NCBI RefSeq assembly: GCF_040289685.1
Contig: NZ_PSLQ01000041.1
Location: 1 to 31,029 of the forward strand
Source: Pyrinomonas sp040289685
GTDB lineage: Bacteria > Acidobacteriota > Blastocatellia > Pyrinomonadales > Pyrinomonadaceae
Reading direction: 5' to 3'
Length of the DNA: 31,029 nt
The translations under genes and the position numbers were made by a program. Below the pieces are notes generated by a model. That model was not told where the DNA came from. It searched no databases and was given only the letters and a program-made list of their open reading frames with translations. Of this stretch, positions 7,890 to 16,018 are shown one piece after another; positions within the stretch are counted from its first letter, which is position 1, and the number at the start of each line of letters is the position of its first letter.

Positions 7890-8688
7890 GGCAGCCGTAG
7901 CGCACGGGGAGCACCACCGTTCCGATGCCGCGCGAAACGTAGATTTGCGTTTCGCCGCGTTGGCCCAGTCCTTGCAAAAGGCGTCGGCGCGCGCGACGTC
8001 GGCGCGGCCAGGCGATCTGTCCGCCGTGCGTGTGTCCGGCCAGAATCAGGTCCACTCCGTAGCGCGCCGCGCGCCGCAGGATGGTCGGATTATGTGCGAG
8101 CACGAGCTTCATCTCGTTCTCGCGCGAACCAGCGAGCGCGAGCGCAAGATCTTCCAAACCGACCATGGCATCATCGACACCAGCGAGCCAAAAGGCGCAG
8201 CCGCGTGCCTCGAAGCGACGCCCTTCGTTGATGAGCACCTGAATGCCTTCGGCGCGCAACAGATCGGTCACCAACGGGGCATCGGTCCAATGATCGTGGT
8301 TGCCGAGCACCGCATAGACGCCGAAGCGCGCGCGCAAGCGCCCTAAAGTTTCAGCGCATGGAGCAGCGTATTCGCGTTCGTGCGAGACGTAATCGCCGGT
8401 GAGCGCGACCATATCCGGTGCCAAATCGTTGGCGATCTCCACCGCGCGTTCGATCTGTGCGCGGCTTGTCAACGGACTATGATGCAGATCGGATAACTGG
8501 ACGATGCGAAAACGATCGAGTTCGGGCGGCAGGCGGCGTAAGTATATGACGCGACGTTCGATGGTGAGCTGATACGGTTCGGAAAGCGCCGTGCGCGCTA
8601 TTTGCACGGCAGTTGTCGCCAGCGCGCGCCAAATGTTCTGACGCGGTGTCGAGGGTCGAGATTCTCTCCACCTGATCGAGCTGACCAT
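7852..8688 (-). CDS. YkuE-like calcineurin-type metallophosphoesterase
   Basis: This 278-residue phosphoesterase has all the dinuclear metal motifs in order: LSDLHH (about 65-70), LTGDYV, VLGNHDHW, LAHNP and AGHTHGGQ. The layout matches the YkuE/LpxG-like branch of calcineurin phosphoesterases, which usually act on phospholipid or nucleotide phosphates at the membrane. The N-terminus is basic and only weakly hydrophobic, so peripheral membrane association is possible but not shown. The start at ATG 8688 is chosen by family length; its Shine-Dalgarno is poor (GAAGAAA). It has its own promoter and lies downstream of, but separate from, the E1 operon. Confidence 0.87.
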   Translation of the reverse strand: MVSSIRWRESRPSTPRQNIWRALATTAVQIARTALSEPYQLTIERRVIYLRRLPPELDRFRIVQLSDLHHSPLTSRAQIERAVEIANDLAPDMVALTGDYVSHEREYAAPCAETLGRLRARFGVYAVLGNHDHWTDAPLVTDLLRAEGIQVLINEGRRFEARGCAFWLAGVDDAMVGLEDLALALAGSRENEMKLVLAHNPTILRRAARYGVDLILAGHTHGGQIAWPRRRRARRRLLQGLGQRGETQIYVSRGIGTVVLPVRYGCPPEVSLLELRTA

Positions 8689-8763
8689 GTTGTTAAGCGT
8701 GTTTCTTCGCTAGACAGCGCGCTTCTGTTTTCGATCTATCTCAGGGGCGTCGAACGGGCAGCA

Positions 8764-8792
8764 ATTATAGTCAGCGCTGCCTCCCGACGCAA
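8764..8792 (-). promoter_or_regulatory. Likely promoter of the metallophosphoesterase gene
   Basis: A perfect TATAAT (minus strand, 8769-8764) sits 17 bases from a partial -35 TTGCGT (8792-8787). Initiation near 8757 would give a leader of about 69 bases. A 6-bp stem (8784-8789 with 8800-8805, ten-base loop) overlaps the -35 and could also end the E1 transcript. Confidence 0.5.
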
Positions 8793-8840
8793 CCTCTGCC
8801 GTCGGAGGTGGATTCAACAAACGCCGGTCTATGCCGAAGG

Positions 8841-10958
8841 TCAGTAACTGTAGATCTCCGTAATGGCGTGCAGCACGTCTCCGACTTGCGGGAGGATCGC
8901 GTCCTCGAGTTGCGGCGCATAGGCGACGAACGTATCGAGCGCCGCGACGCGACGCACAGGCGCGTCCAAGTATTCGAACAGCTCATCGGCGATGCGCGCG
9001 GCGATCTCTGCGCCGAAGCCGAACGAGCGCGAATCTTCGTGTGCGATGATGACCTTGTTCGTGCGCCGGACGCTCTCGGCGATCGCTTCCCAATCGTAAG
9101 GGACGAGCGTGCGCAAATCTATGACCTCGACGTTGATCCCTTGTTGCTCAGCCTGCTTGGCCGCAACCAGCGAACGCTGGACCAGCGCGCCGTAGGTGAT
9201 AATGGTCACGTCCGTCCCTTTGCGCACGGTTTTGGCTTTGCCGAACGGGATCATGAAATCAGCCGGCGGATAGGGCGATTTGTTGTACGCTTGACGATAA
9301 AGATGCTTGTGTTCGAGGAAGAGAACGGGATCATCGCAACGGATCGCCGTGCGCAACAGCCCGTTGGCGTCGAGCGCGTTCGACGGGTAAACCACGCGCA
9401 AGCCTGGGACGTGCGTGAAGACCGTTTCGCCCGATTGCGAATGGTACACGGCTCCTCCCTTCAAATATCCCCCGATGGGGACGCGGATCACCACCGGCGC
9501 CTTCCACTCGTTGCCGGACCGCCACCGGATCAGCGCCAGTTCGTTGCGTATCTGGTGATAGGCGGGCCAGATGTAATCGAAAAACTGTATCTCGACGACT
9601 GGTTTGAGTCCGCGCGTCGCCATGCCGATGGCGCGTCCGACGATGTTGGCTTCGGCCAGCGGCGTGTTGAAGACGCGGGCGCTGCCGAAACGGCGTTGCA
9701 GGTTGGCCGTCACTTTGAAGACGCCGCCTTTGCCTTTGACCCGTTCGAGATATTGTTCGCGCGAGCAATCGGCGACATCTTCGCCGAAGACGAGAATGCG
9801 CGGATCGCGCGCCATCTCTTCGTGCAAACAGCGATTGATCAAATCGACCATGGTGCCGGGATTGCCTGCAAGCTCAACTCCTTCTTCCGTGTCGAACGCT
9901 TCAGAGGTCGGATCAACATCGGGCGAAAAGACGTAAAGCGTCGCCGTCTCGGGCGCCGGCTGCGGGCTGGCGAGCGCGATGTCGGTGGCGCGATTGATCT
10001 CGGCATCGACCTCGTCTTTGATCCGTTGCAATTCATCTTCGGCGACGATCCCTTCGGCTAACAGAAACGAGGCGAACCTGCGGATCGGATCGCGTTCCGC
10101 TTCTTGCGCGCGCTCTTCTTCCGGGCGGTAGAGCCGTTCGTCGTCGGAGAGCGAATGTGAGTAGGGCCGAATCACTTTGGCATGCACGAGCGCTGGTCCG
10201 CGTCGTGCGCGGCAGTATTCGACGGCGCGGCGCATCACTTCAAGCGACTCGATGGGATCGGTGCCGTCGCACTTTTGAATCAGGAGGTGGGGAAAACCGG
10301 AGACGAGCTTCGCTATGTCGCCACCAGCCGTTTGCACTTCGACGGGAACGCTGATGGCGTAACCGTTGTCTTCGATCAGAAAGAGCACGGGAAGTTTCAG
10401 ATTGCAAGCCGTATTGAGCGCTTCCCAGAACTCGCCCTCGCTGGTCGTGCCATCTCCTGCCGAACAATAGACGACTTCGTCGCCATGAAAGCCGAGCACT
10501 TTATCCTTGATCTCATCGATCAGCGTTGCGCGATAGCTGGCTTCCGCTGCGCCAACGGCCTGTAGGAACTGCGTTCCGGTCGGCGAAGATTGCGTGACGA
10601 TGTTCAGCCGCTTGCTCCCCCAGTGCGATGGCATCTGGCGGCCATGGGAATTGGGATCGGCCTCGGCGCCGACGGCCGCCAAAAGCATCTCGAGCGGCGT
10701 CATCCCGAGCTGTAAACAGAGGGCGCGGTCTCGGTAGTACGGGTAAAACCAATCGTAGGCCGGGCGCAAAGCCATGCCCGCCGCGACGAGCACGGCTTCG
10801 TGTCCGGCGCCGCTGATCTGAAAGAAGATCCGGTTCTGTCCTTTGAGCTGGATCTCCTTGTCATCGATGCGGCGCGACATGTACATCGTGCGGAAGATCG
10901 AGATCAATTGCTCTCGTTCGAGACCGCGGTGGGTTTGGGTTTTGATTTGAGTCGCCAT
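8841..10958 (-). CDS. Fused 2-oxoacid dehydrogenase E1 alpha/beta (branched-chain type)
   Basis: The 705-residue protein joins both subunits of a thiamine-diphosphate E1. The alpha part (about 20-335) has the TPP/Mg motif GDGTTSEGEFW at 168-178 with the downstream N198. The beta part (about 365-705) has VFGEDVADCSREQ, FNTPLAEANIVGRAIGMA, PIGGYLKGGAVYHSQS and EDSRSFGFGAEIA. It would decarboxylate a 2-oxoacid, most probably branched-chain 2-oxoacids from valine, leucine and isoleucine, and pass the acyl group to an E2 lipoyl enzyme encoded elsewhere. Fused alpha/beta E1 proteins are known in several phyla. AAGGAG lies about 15 bases before the ATG, rather far. It is the last gene of the acyl-CoA dehydrogenase-TPR-E1 run. 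Confidence 0.92.
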   Translation of the reverse strand: MATQIKTQTHRGLEREQLISIFRTMYMSRRIDDKEIQLKGQNRIFFQISGAGHEAVLVAAGMALRPAYDWFYPYYRDRALCLQLGMTPLEMLLAAVGAEADPNSHGRQMPSHWGSKRLNIVTQSSPTGTQFLQAVGAAEASYRATLIDEIKDKVLGFHGDEVVYCSAGDGTTSEGEFWEALNTACNLKLPVLFLIEDNGYAISVPVEVQTAGGDIAKLVSGFPHLLIQKCDGTDPIESLEVMRRAVEYCRARRGPALVHAKVIRPYSHSLSDDERLYRPEEERAQEAERDPIRRFASFLLAEGIVAEDELQRIKDEVDAEINRATDIALASPQPAPETATLYVFSPDVDPTSEAFDTEEGVELAGNPGTMVDLINRCLHEEMARDPRILVFGEDVADCSREQYLERVKGKGGVFKVTANLQRRFGSARVFNTPLAEANIVGRAIGMATRGLKPVVEIQFFDYIWPAYHQIRNELALIRWRSGNEWKAPVVIRVPIGGYLKGGAVYHSQSGETVFTHVPGLRVVYPSNALDANGLLRTAIRCDDPVLFLEHKHLYRQAYNKSPYPPADFMIPFGKAKTVRKGTDVTIITYGALVQRSLVAAKQAEQQGINVEVIDLRTLVPYDWEAIAESVRRTNKVIIAHEDSRSFGFGAEIAARIADELFEYLDAPVRRVAALDTFVAYAPQLEDAILPQVGDVLHAITEIYSY

Positions 10959-11014
10959 GTTCGTTGTCGGCTCGCTCCTTCGGTTTTTTGCAAACTGCGC
11001 TGGCGCGCACCGTA

Positions 11015-11329
11015 TTAATCAGCAAAATCGGCATCGAGCATCAGGCGATACTCTTCAGCCAGGGACGGATGATTGTGACGTTCGGCAGCGACAACGCCCT
11101 GTTCGAGCGCACGGCGCGCTTGCTCACGTTGGCCCAGCTTCTCGTAGGCGCGCGCGAGCATCCCATAGGCGTTGCCTTCGTCGTCGGCCAGTTGCAGGTA
11201 GCGCACGAGCAGGCGGACGACATCTTCAGCGCGGTCCAGCTTTTCGTACTCTTTGGCGAGGCCGAAGAGCACGGAGGTATTCTCCGGCTCAGCGGCCAGC
11301 ATCCGTTCGAGCACCTCGATGCGCGACAT
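11015..11329 (-). CDS. Small tetratricopeptide-repeat protein
   Basis: The 104-residue protein consists of TPR-like helix pairs: MSRIEVLERMLAAEPENTSVLFGLAKEY-type first repeat, then YLQLADDEGNAYGMLARAYEKLGQ and a third helix pair ending near EEYRLML. It would act as a small protein-binding scaffold; the partner is unknown. Its start lies only about a dozen bases after the acyl-CoA dehydrogenase stop (a TTG three codons earlier, at 11338, is also possible) and 56 bases before the E1 start. It therefore belongs to that operon and may help assemble or regulate the dehydrogenase complex (inference). Confidence 0.8.
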   Translation of the reverse strand: MSRIEVLERMLAAEPENTSVLFGLAKEYEKLDRAEDVVRLLVRYLQLADDEGNAYGMLARAYEKLGQREQARRALEQGVVAAERHNHPSLAEEYRLMLDADFAD

Positions 11330-11341
11330 CGCCGACAAGCC

Positions 11342-12520
11342 TCACTTGCCTCCGATCAGCAGCTTGGCGATGGTTTGCAACTGCATGTTGGAGGTGCCTT
11401 CGTAGATGGCGCCGATCTTGGAGTCGCGCCAATACTTTTCGACCGGATAGTCTTTAACGAAGCCATAGCCGCCGAAAAGTTCAATCGCTTTGGAAGCGAC
11501 TCGCTCGGCAACGCGCGACGAGTAAAGTTTGGCCATGGCCGCCTCTTTGACAAAGGGGCGCCCAGCATCTTTCAGCCGCGCGGCGTTGTAGACCATCAGC
11601 CGCGCCGCTTCGATCTCGGTCGCCATCTCGGCCAATTGAAACTGCACGGCTTGAAACTGATTGATGGGCTTGCCGAATTGTACGCGCTCACCCGTGTACC
11701 GTAGCGCGGCTTCGAACGCTCCGCGCGCCAGCCCGACCATCTGCGCGCCGATGCCGATCCGTCCTTCGTTGAGCGTCTCGATCGAGACTTTGTAGCCTTT
11801 GCCCACCTCGCCGAGCACGTTCTCTTTCGGCACGCGGCAGTCTTCGAGGATGAGTTCCACTGTGGATGAAGCGCGGATGCCGAGTTTGTTCTCTTTCTTG
11901 CCGACGGAAAAGCCTTCAAAGCCGCGCTCGACGATGAAGGCCGTGATCCCGCGATAGCCCGCCTCTGGATTGGCGTTGGCGAAGACGATGAAGATCTCGG
12001 CCTCGTTGCCGTTGGTGATCCAGAGTTTGCGCCCGTTCAGGACGTAATGGTCGCCGCGCTCGACGGCGCGCGTCTTCATGGCGAAGGCATCGGAGCCGGA
12101 CTCAGCCTCGCTGAGCGCATAAGCGCCCACCGCTTTGGTCGCCAGTTGCGACAGATATCTCTTCTTCTGCTCCGGATTGCCCCAACGTAGAATGGCGTTG
12201 TTGACGAGCGTGTTCTGCACATCGACGAAGACGCTAACCGATGGATCAACGCGCGAAAGCTCTTCCACCGCGATGATCGCCGAGAAGAAAGAGCCGCCAG
12301 CGCCGCCATACTCTTCCGGCGTTTCAATGCCCATCAAGCCGAGATCGAAACACTGTTTGATGATCGCCGGATCGAGCCTCTGTTTTTCATCCATCTCTTC
12401 GACGCGCGGGCGCACTTCGCCTTCGGCGAATTCGCGCACCGATGAGCGGAACATCTCCTCATCCTCGGTCAGCACGGTCAAGGGCACAGGCTGAAAGATC
12501 TGCGTCGCGGATTGGCTCAT
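11342..12520 (-). CDS. Acyl-CoA dehydrogenase (short/branched-chain type)
   Basis: The 392-residue flavoprotein has the full acyl-CoA dehydrogenase architecture: N-terminal helical domain, middle beta domain (YALSEAESGSDAFAMKT, then LWITNG), and C-terminal helical domain with RVQFGKPINQFQAVQF and ELFGGYGF. The catalytic base is the Glu of IYEGTSNMQ near residue 375, the position used by short-chain and short/branched-chain enzymes. It would form the enoyl-CoA and pass electrons to ETF. Co-location with the E1 gene supports a role in branched-chain amino acid breakdown. ATG 12520 is preceded by AAGGAAGAG. It is the first gene of a three-gene run. Confidence 0.93.
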   Translation of the reverse strand: MSQSATQIFQPVPLTVLTEDEEMFRSSVREFAEGEVRPRVEEMDEKQRLDPAIIKQCFDLGLMGIETPEEYGGAGGSFFSAIIAVEELSRVDPSVSVFVDVQNTLVNNAILRWGNPEQKKRYLSQLATKAVGAYALSEAESGSDAFAMKTRAVERGDHYVLNGRKLWITNGNEAEIFIVFANANPEAGYRGITAFIVERGFEGFSVGKKENKLGIRASSTVELILEDCRVPKENVLGEVGKGYKVSIETLNEGRIGIGAQMVGLARGAFEAALRYTGERVQFGKPINQFQAVQFQLAEMATEIEAARLMVYNAARLKDAGRPFVKEAAMAKLYSSRVAERVASKAIELFGGYGFVKDYPVEKYWRDSKIGAIYEGTSNMQLQTIAKLLIGGK

Positions 12521-12586
12521 CTTCTCTTCCTTTTCTAACGAGTTTGAAAAGTCGGCTTCGCGGTCTGCGCACTACGCGAATAGGTG

Positions 12587-12616
12587 ATTATACTTTCAAT
12601 GCGCTTCGCTTCTCAA
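12587..12616 (-). promoter_or_regulatory. Promoter of the acyl-CoA dehydrogenase-TPR-E1 operon
   Basis: On the minus strand TTGAGA (12616-12611, 5 of 6 to consensus) and a perfect TATAAT (12592-12587) are 18 bases apart. Initiation near 12580 leaves about 60 bases before the ATG at 12520. Confidence 0.65.
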
Positions 12617-13091
12617 ACGGAAACGCGATCTCACGCCCCGACGTCGTCATTTGTTCCGTGAGAGGCTTCGGTCGACCTCAGCGCGTAGCCGGGATCGATC
12701 TCCGAGCGCACGTCGCAAGTGATCGTTCGATTGTCGCTCGCTTTCGGCGCGACTAAGACAAAACGCGGCGGCGAACATGGCGAGTCGCCGCGTCTTGCGC
12801 CTTGAAGGCGACTGAGCGAGCTTGTGAACAGTTTCGGGCGAGCGCTCGGAGGAGCGCATCGGAAGCGGGCCTGAGTTTTGAATCACCGCTCGGGTCTTTG
12901 GTGGCCGCACCTGCGGCGCGCGCAGGATGAAAACGAGGCGCTTGATCAAGCGCCTTCTTGCTGGCGTGGGCTTCGGACGCTGCATCCACTTTGTGGAGCT
13001 TTGCGTCGAACGCGCGCATTTGTGTTTGCATCCAACAGTGCCGTATCTTCTTCTCGCGCAACGGTCGCGCAAGCAACGGTGGCAGCGCTTT
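12617..13091. other. Intergenic region with two strong inverted repeats
   Basis: No convincing gene lies here; the open frames present are random GC-rich frames. Two structures stand out. The first is an 8-bp stem at 12763-12770 with 12786-12793; on the minus strand it is followed by a T-rich run (TTTGTCTT), so it could be a terminator, although no minus-strand gene lies upstream of it. The second is a perfect 20-bp palindrome at 12936-12955 centred on TGATCA. The rest shows nothing I can name. Confidence 0.5.
12936..12955. repeat. Perfect 20-bp palindrome
   Basis: AGGCGCTTGATCAAGCGCCT is fully self-complementary. It is preceded by GAAAACG and followed by TCTTG on the plus strand, resembling a bidirectional terminator, but a dimeric regulator site upstream of the flippase-like gene (start 13092) is equally possible. 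Confidence 0.6.
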
Positions 13092-14147
13092 ATGTCTCAA
13101 GGGCAACCGAGGTTGATCGCTCCGCTGAGCCTTCTTTTCGCTTTCGCTGGCCTTCTGCTCTTCGCCTATTCGGTTTGGCATGTTGGCCTCGAAGAAGTTT
13201 CGCAGGCGATCACGCGGCTAGGCGCTGGGTTTTTGTTGGTCTTGGCCATTTCAGCCGTTCGCCCGGCTGTGCGGTCGTTGGCGTGGATGCGCTGCGTACA
13301 AGGCGAAAAGAGATTGCGTTTCGGCGACGCTATGAGCGCTTACGTGATCGGCGATGCGCTCGGAAATCTCGTTCCCTTCGGCATCGTCGTCAGCGAGCCG
13401 ACCAAAGCCGCGCTCGTGCGCGAGCGGCTCCCGTTGCCGCACGGGCTGGCGGCCATTGCTGTGGAGAACATCTTCTACAGTTTTTCGGTGATGGCCTTTC
13501 TCCTAGTGGGCAGCCTCGCGCTGTTGTTGAGTTTTCCGTTGCCCAGACCTTTGCGCGTAAGTTTATGGGCGACGGCCATCGTCATCGTGGCGCTCGCGGC
13601 GGCGCTTGCGATCTTGCTGCGTAGAAGGGCGCGGCTAATTAGCGGCGCGTTCAAGCGGTTGGCCCGAAGGTGGAAGCGGCTCGCTCAGTATGGTGAGCGC
13701 ATACGGATGTTTGAAGAGCGCGTGCTCGGTTTTTGCGATGAGCACGGCGATCGGGTGTGGGCCATCGGCGCGTTGGAGGCTGCGTACCACTTATCGAGCG
13801 TGCTGGAAGCTTACGTCGTTTTGCTCTTCGTCAGCGAGATCTTTCCGACGCCGCTCAAAGCTTTCGCTTTCGAAGCCGTCAATCGCATCACGACGGTGGT
13901 CTTCAAATTCGTTCCCTTTCGCATCGGTATCGACGAAACGGGCACGGGAATGCTCGCCGTCGCGCTCGGCGTCGGCGCCGCGAGCGGGGTAGCGTTGGCC
14001 ATCGTGCGCAAAGGGCGCATTCTCTGTTGGACGGCAATCGGTCTCCTGCTGCTCGTTCTGCGTGGTTTGTCGTTGCGCGAAGTGACGGCACAAAGCGCCG
14101 AGGCGCTAAAAACAAAGGCGAGGCTGCGCGCCGAAGAGTTCGACTAA
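13092..14147 (+). CDS. Flippase-like membrane protein (LPG synthase transmembrane family)
   Basis: The 351-residue polytopic membrane protein has about eight hydrophobic segments, beginning RLIAPLSLLFAFAGLLLFAYSVWHVG and including FLLVLAISAVRPAVRSLAW and ATAIVIVALAAALAILL. It carries the family cue GDALGNLVPFGIVVSEPTKAAL and a later FKFVPFRIGIDETGTG stretch. This is the lysylphosphatidylglycerol synthase transmembrane (UPF0104/AglD-type) family, thought to move or process lipid-linked substrates. I chose ATG 13092 because the upstream extension to 12927 is basic and lies over the 20-bp palindrome; the Shine-Dalgarno (GGTGG) is weak. The adjacent glycosyltransferase gene suggests lipid-linked sugar work. 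Confidence 0.8.
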   Translation: MSQGQPRLIAPLSLLFAFAGLLLFAYSVWHVGLEEVSQAITRLGAGFLLVLAISAVRPAVRSLAWMRCVQGEKRLRFGDAMSAYVIGDALGNLVPFGIVVSEPTKAALVRERLPLPHGLAAIAVENIFYSFSVMAFLLVGSLALLLSFPLPRPLRVSLWATAIVIVALAAALAILLRRRARLISGAFKRLARRWKRLAQYGERIRMFEERVLGFCDEHGDRVWAIGALEAAYHLSSVLEAYVVLLFVSEIFPTPLKAFAFEAVNRITTVVFKFVPFRIGIDETGTGMLAVALGVGAASGVALAIVRKGRILCWTAIGLLLLVLRGLSLREVTAQSAEALKTKARLRAEEFD

Positions 14148-14354
14148 AGGCTGCCGCCGAAAGCGCTTCGGAAGCGTCCGTGCGGCAAACGGTCGAGCGA
14201 TCGTCTGTGAGCCGGGCATCGCTCGAGGCATTCGCGCCAGTGTGGCTTGGAACGACGAAGCGAAGATCATCTTCTGGATCGAAGGTGTATCTGGCTCGGC
14301 ACGAAATGGGCTTTTCATCGAACGTTGAAGAGATCGCACAAGGGGAGGGGTTGG

Positions 14355-15998
14355 GTGAGCAGCATCGAACGCAAAGCGCAACGCCGCGCCAGCGAGCGGC
14401 AAGCGTTCGGCGCTTTGATCGCGATGTTCGAGCGGCACATGATCTGGGTGCTCGTCGTGTTCGTCATCATTGGATTCGGCCTGCGCGCGCGCGGCTTAAG
14501 CGAAGTCGGTTTAGCCGAGGATGAGGCGCGCAAGGTCGAAGCCGTTCGCGCTTATCGTGCGGGCGAAATCGCCGCCAATGCCGAACATCCGATGCTGATG
14601 AAGACTTTGATCTACGTTTCGACGCTGATCGCCGAAACGTTGCGCACGAGATTGGGCGCGGAGATCAGCGATGAAGCTGCGGTGCGCTTCCCCAATGTCC
14701 TCTTCGGTTCATTAACGGCCATCCCGCTCTTTCTCCTCGCTGCGGCCCTTTTCGATCGTCGCATCGGATTGATCGCCGCCGCTCTTTGGTCCACCGGGGT
14801 CAATGCCATCACCTACAATCGGATCGCCAAAGAAGATACGCTGCTCGTCTTCTTCATGCTGCTGGCCTTCTACTTCTACTTGCGCGCCAAGCAAGCCTCG
14901 TCGAGCGAGACGCGGCGCAAGCGCCGTTGCTACGTTCTAAGCGGCGTGGCTTTCGGTCTGATGCTGGCTTCGAAATACTTCCCGCACTACTTCGGGTTGA
15001 ACATGCTCTATCATCATCTGGTGCGCGTGCGCCAGCGCGCGCCCGGCGAGCCGCGCGGTCATACGCCCGCCTTCTTCTACTTGATTACGGCGGCGATCTT
15101 CTTGCTCGCCAACCCAGCCGCTTTGTTGCCACAGACGTGGCACTACCTGACCTCTTACACGAGCGAACAACTGCTAAGGCATCACGGTTACTTGATGGGC
15201 GATCGGCTCTATCCGAATCAGATATCGAGCACGCCCTTCGGCACACCGCCCTACTTTTACCTGCTCTTTCTCGCCACCAAAACGCCATTGCTGCTGCTCG
15301 CAGCCTTGGTCATCGGCCTCGCGGTGATCGTACGGCGGTGGCGCGTTCCGGGTCCAGCTTTCTTGTTGATGATGTTCTTGTTGTGGATCGTGCCCTATTC
15401 GTTGGTTGGCGCGAAGTGGCTGCGTTATACCTTGTCGCTCATGCCTTTCGTTTACATGATCGCCGCCGTCGGCATCGCGTGGCTCGCCGTAGCCGTCAAG
15501 CGTTTCTTCGCACAAAACGGACTGAAGGCCGTGGCGCCAGTTGTGGCCGTCTCGCTTGCAGGCGCGTTCGTCGCCGTTCCAGCGCACGCCGCTTTCGTCA
15601 GTTGCCCGCACTTCGGCCTTTACACCAACCGTTTGGCCGCGGACCGCGCTGGCTATCACTTCCCGCACGATGAGTTCTACGACGATGGGCTGCGCGAAGC
15701 CTTGCTCTTTGTCTGCGCCAGCGCTCCGCAAGGCGCCACCGTCGCGCACGAGACGCCGAGCGCGACGCGCTACTATTTCGAACGTTGCGGTCGGTTGGAC
15801 CTGCAACCGCGCCCGCTTTCGGATCCCGATTTCGGTCCTAGTTCTGCGCCGCGTCCGACGTTTTACATCCTGCAACGCGGCCGCACCTATTTCGAGAACT
15901 GGGCCGAGATGGAGCAAGTGCGCGCTTCAGCGCAGAAGGTCTTCGAGGTCGTCATCAAGAACAAGGTGGCTGCCGAAGTTTACGTTCATCAAGATTAG
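14355..15998 (+). CDS. GT39/PMT-family glycosyltransferase, integral membrane
   Basis: The 547-residue protein has the GT-C layout: an acidic motif in the first loop (GLAEDEARKVEA), then an AEHPMLMK stretch typical of PMT_2 enzymes, about ten transmembrane segments, and a soluble C-terminal part after about residue 400. It would transfer a sugar from a polyprenyl-phosphate carrier to protein or lipid at the outer face of the cytoplasmic membrane. I chose GTG 14355 because AGGGGAGGGG lies just upstream; the TTG frame start at 14247 adds 36 residues without family resemblance. Its stop is 20 bases from the 5'-nucleotidase start, so the two are probably co-transcribed. Confidence 0.85.
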   Translation: MSSIERKAQRRASERQAFGALIAMFERHMIWVLVVFVIIGFGLRARGLSEVGLAEDEARKVEAVRAYRAGEIAANAEHPMLMKTLIYVSTLIAETLRTRLGAEISDEAAVRFPNVLFGSLTAIPLFLLAAALFDRRIGLIAAALWSTGVNAITYNRIAKEDTLLVFFMLLAFYFYLRAKQASSSETRRKRRCYVLSGVAFGLMLASKYFPHYFGLNMLYHHLVRVRQRAPGEPRGHTPAFFYLITAAIFLLANPAALLPQTWHYLTSYTSEQLLRHHGYLMGDRLYPNQISSTPFGTPPYFYLLFLATKTPLLLLAALVIGLAVIVRRWRVPGPAFLLMMFLLWIVPYSLVGAKWLRYTLSLMPFVYMIAAVGIAWLAVAVKRFFAQNGLKAVAPVVAVSLAGAFVAVPAHAAFVSCPHFGLYTNRLAADRAGYHFPHDEFYDDGLREALLFVCASAPQGATVAHETPSATRYYFERCGRLDLQPRPLSDPDFGPSSAPRPTFYILQRGRTYFENWAEMEQVRASAQKVFEVVIKNKVAAEVYVHQD

Positions 15999-16018
15999 GA
16001 AGGAGTGGTTGAACAGGG

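Noticed and set aside
8808..10061. Plus-strand frame of 417 residues over the E1 gene
   Set aside because: Antisense to a conserved enzyme gene, and its composition mirrors that gene.
12763..12793. Terminator for a minus-strand gene
   Set aside because: The stem and T-rich tail fit, but no convincing minus-strand gene lies upstream of it, so I only mention it in the intergenic entry.
14150..14328. Open frame with coding-like codons between the flippase and GT39 genes
   Set aside because: No usable start codon with a ribosome site and no recognisable family; the GT39 GTG start with its AGGGGAGGGG explains the region's end better.
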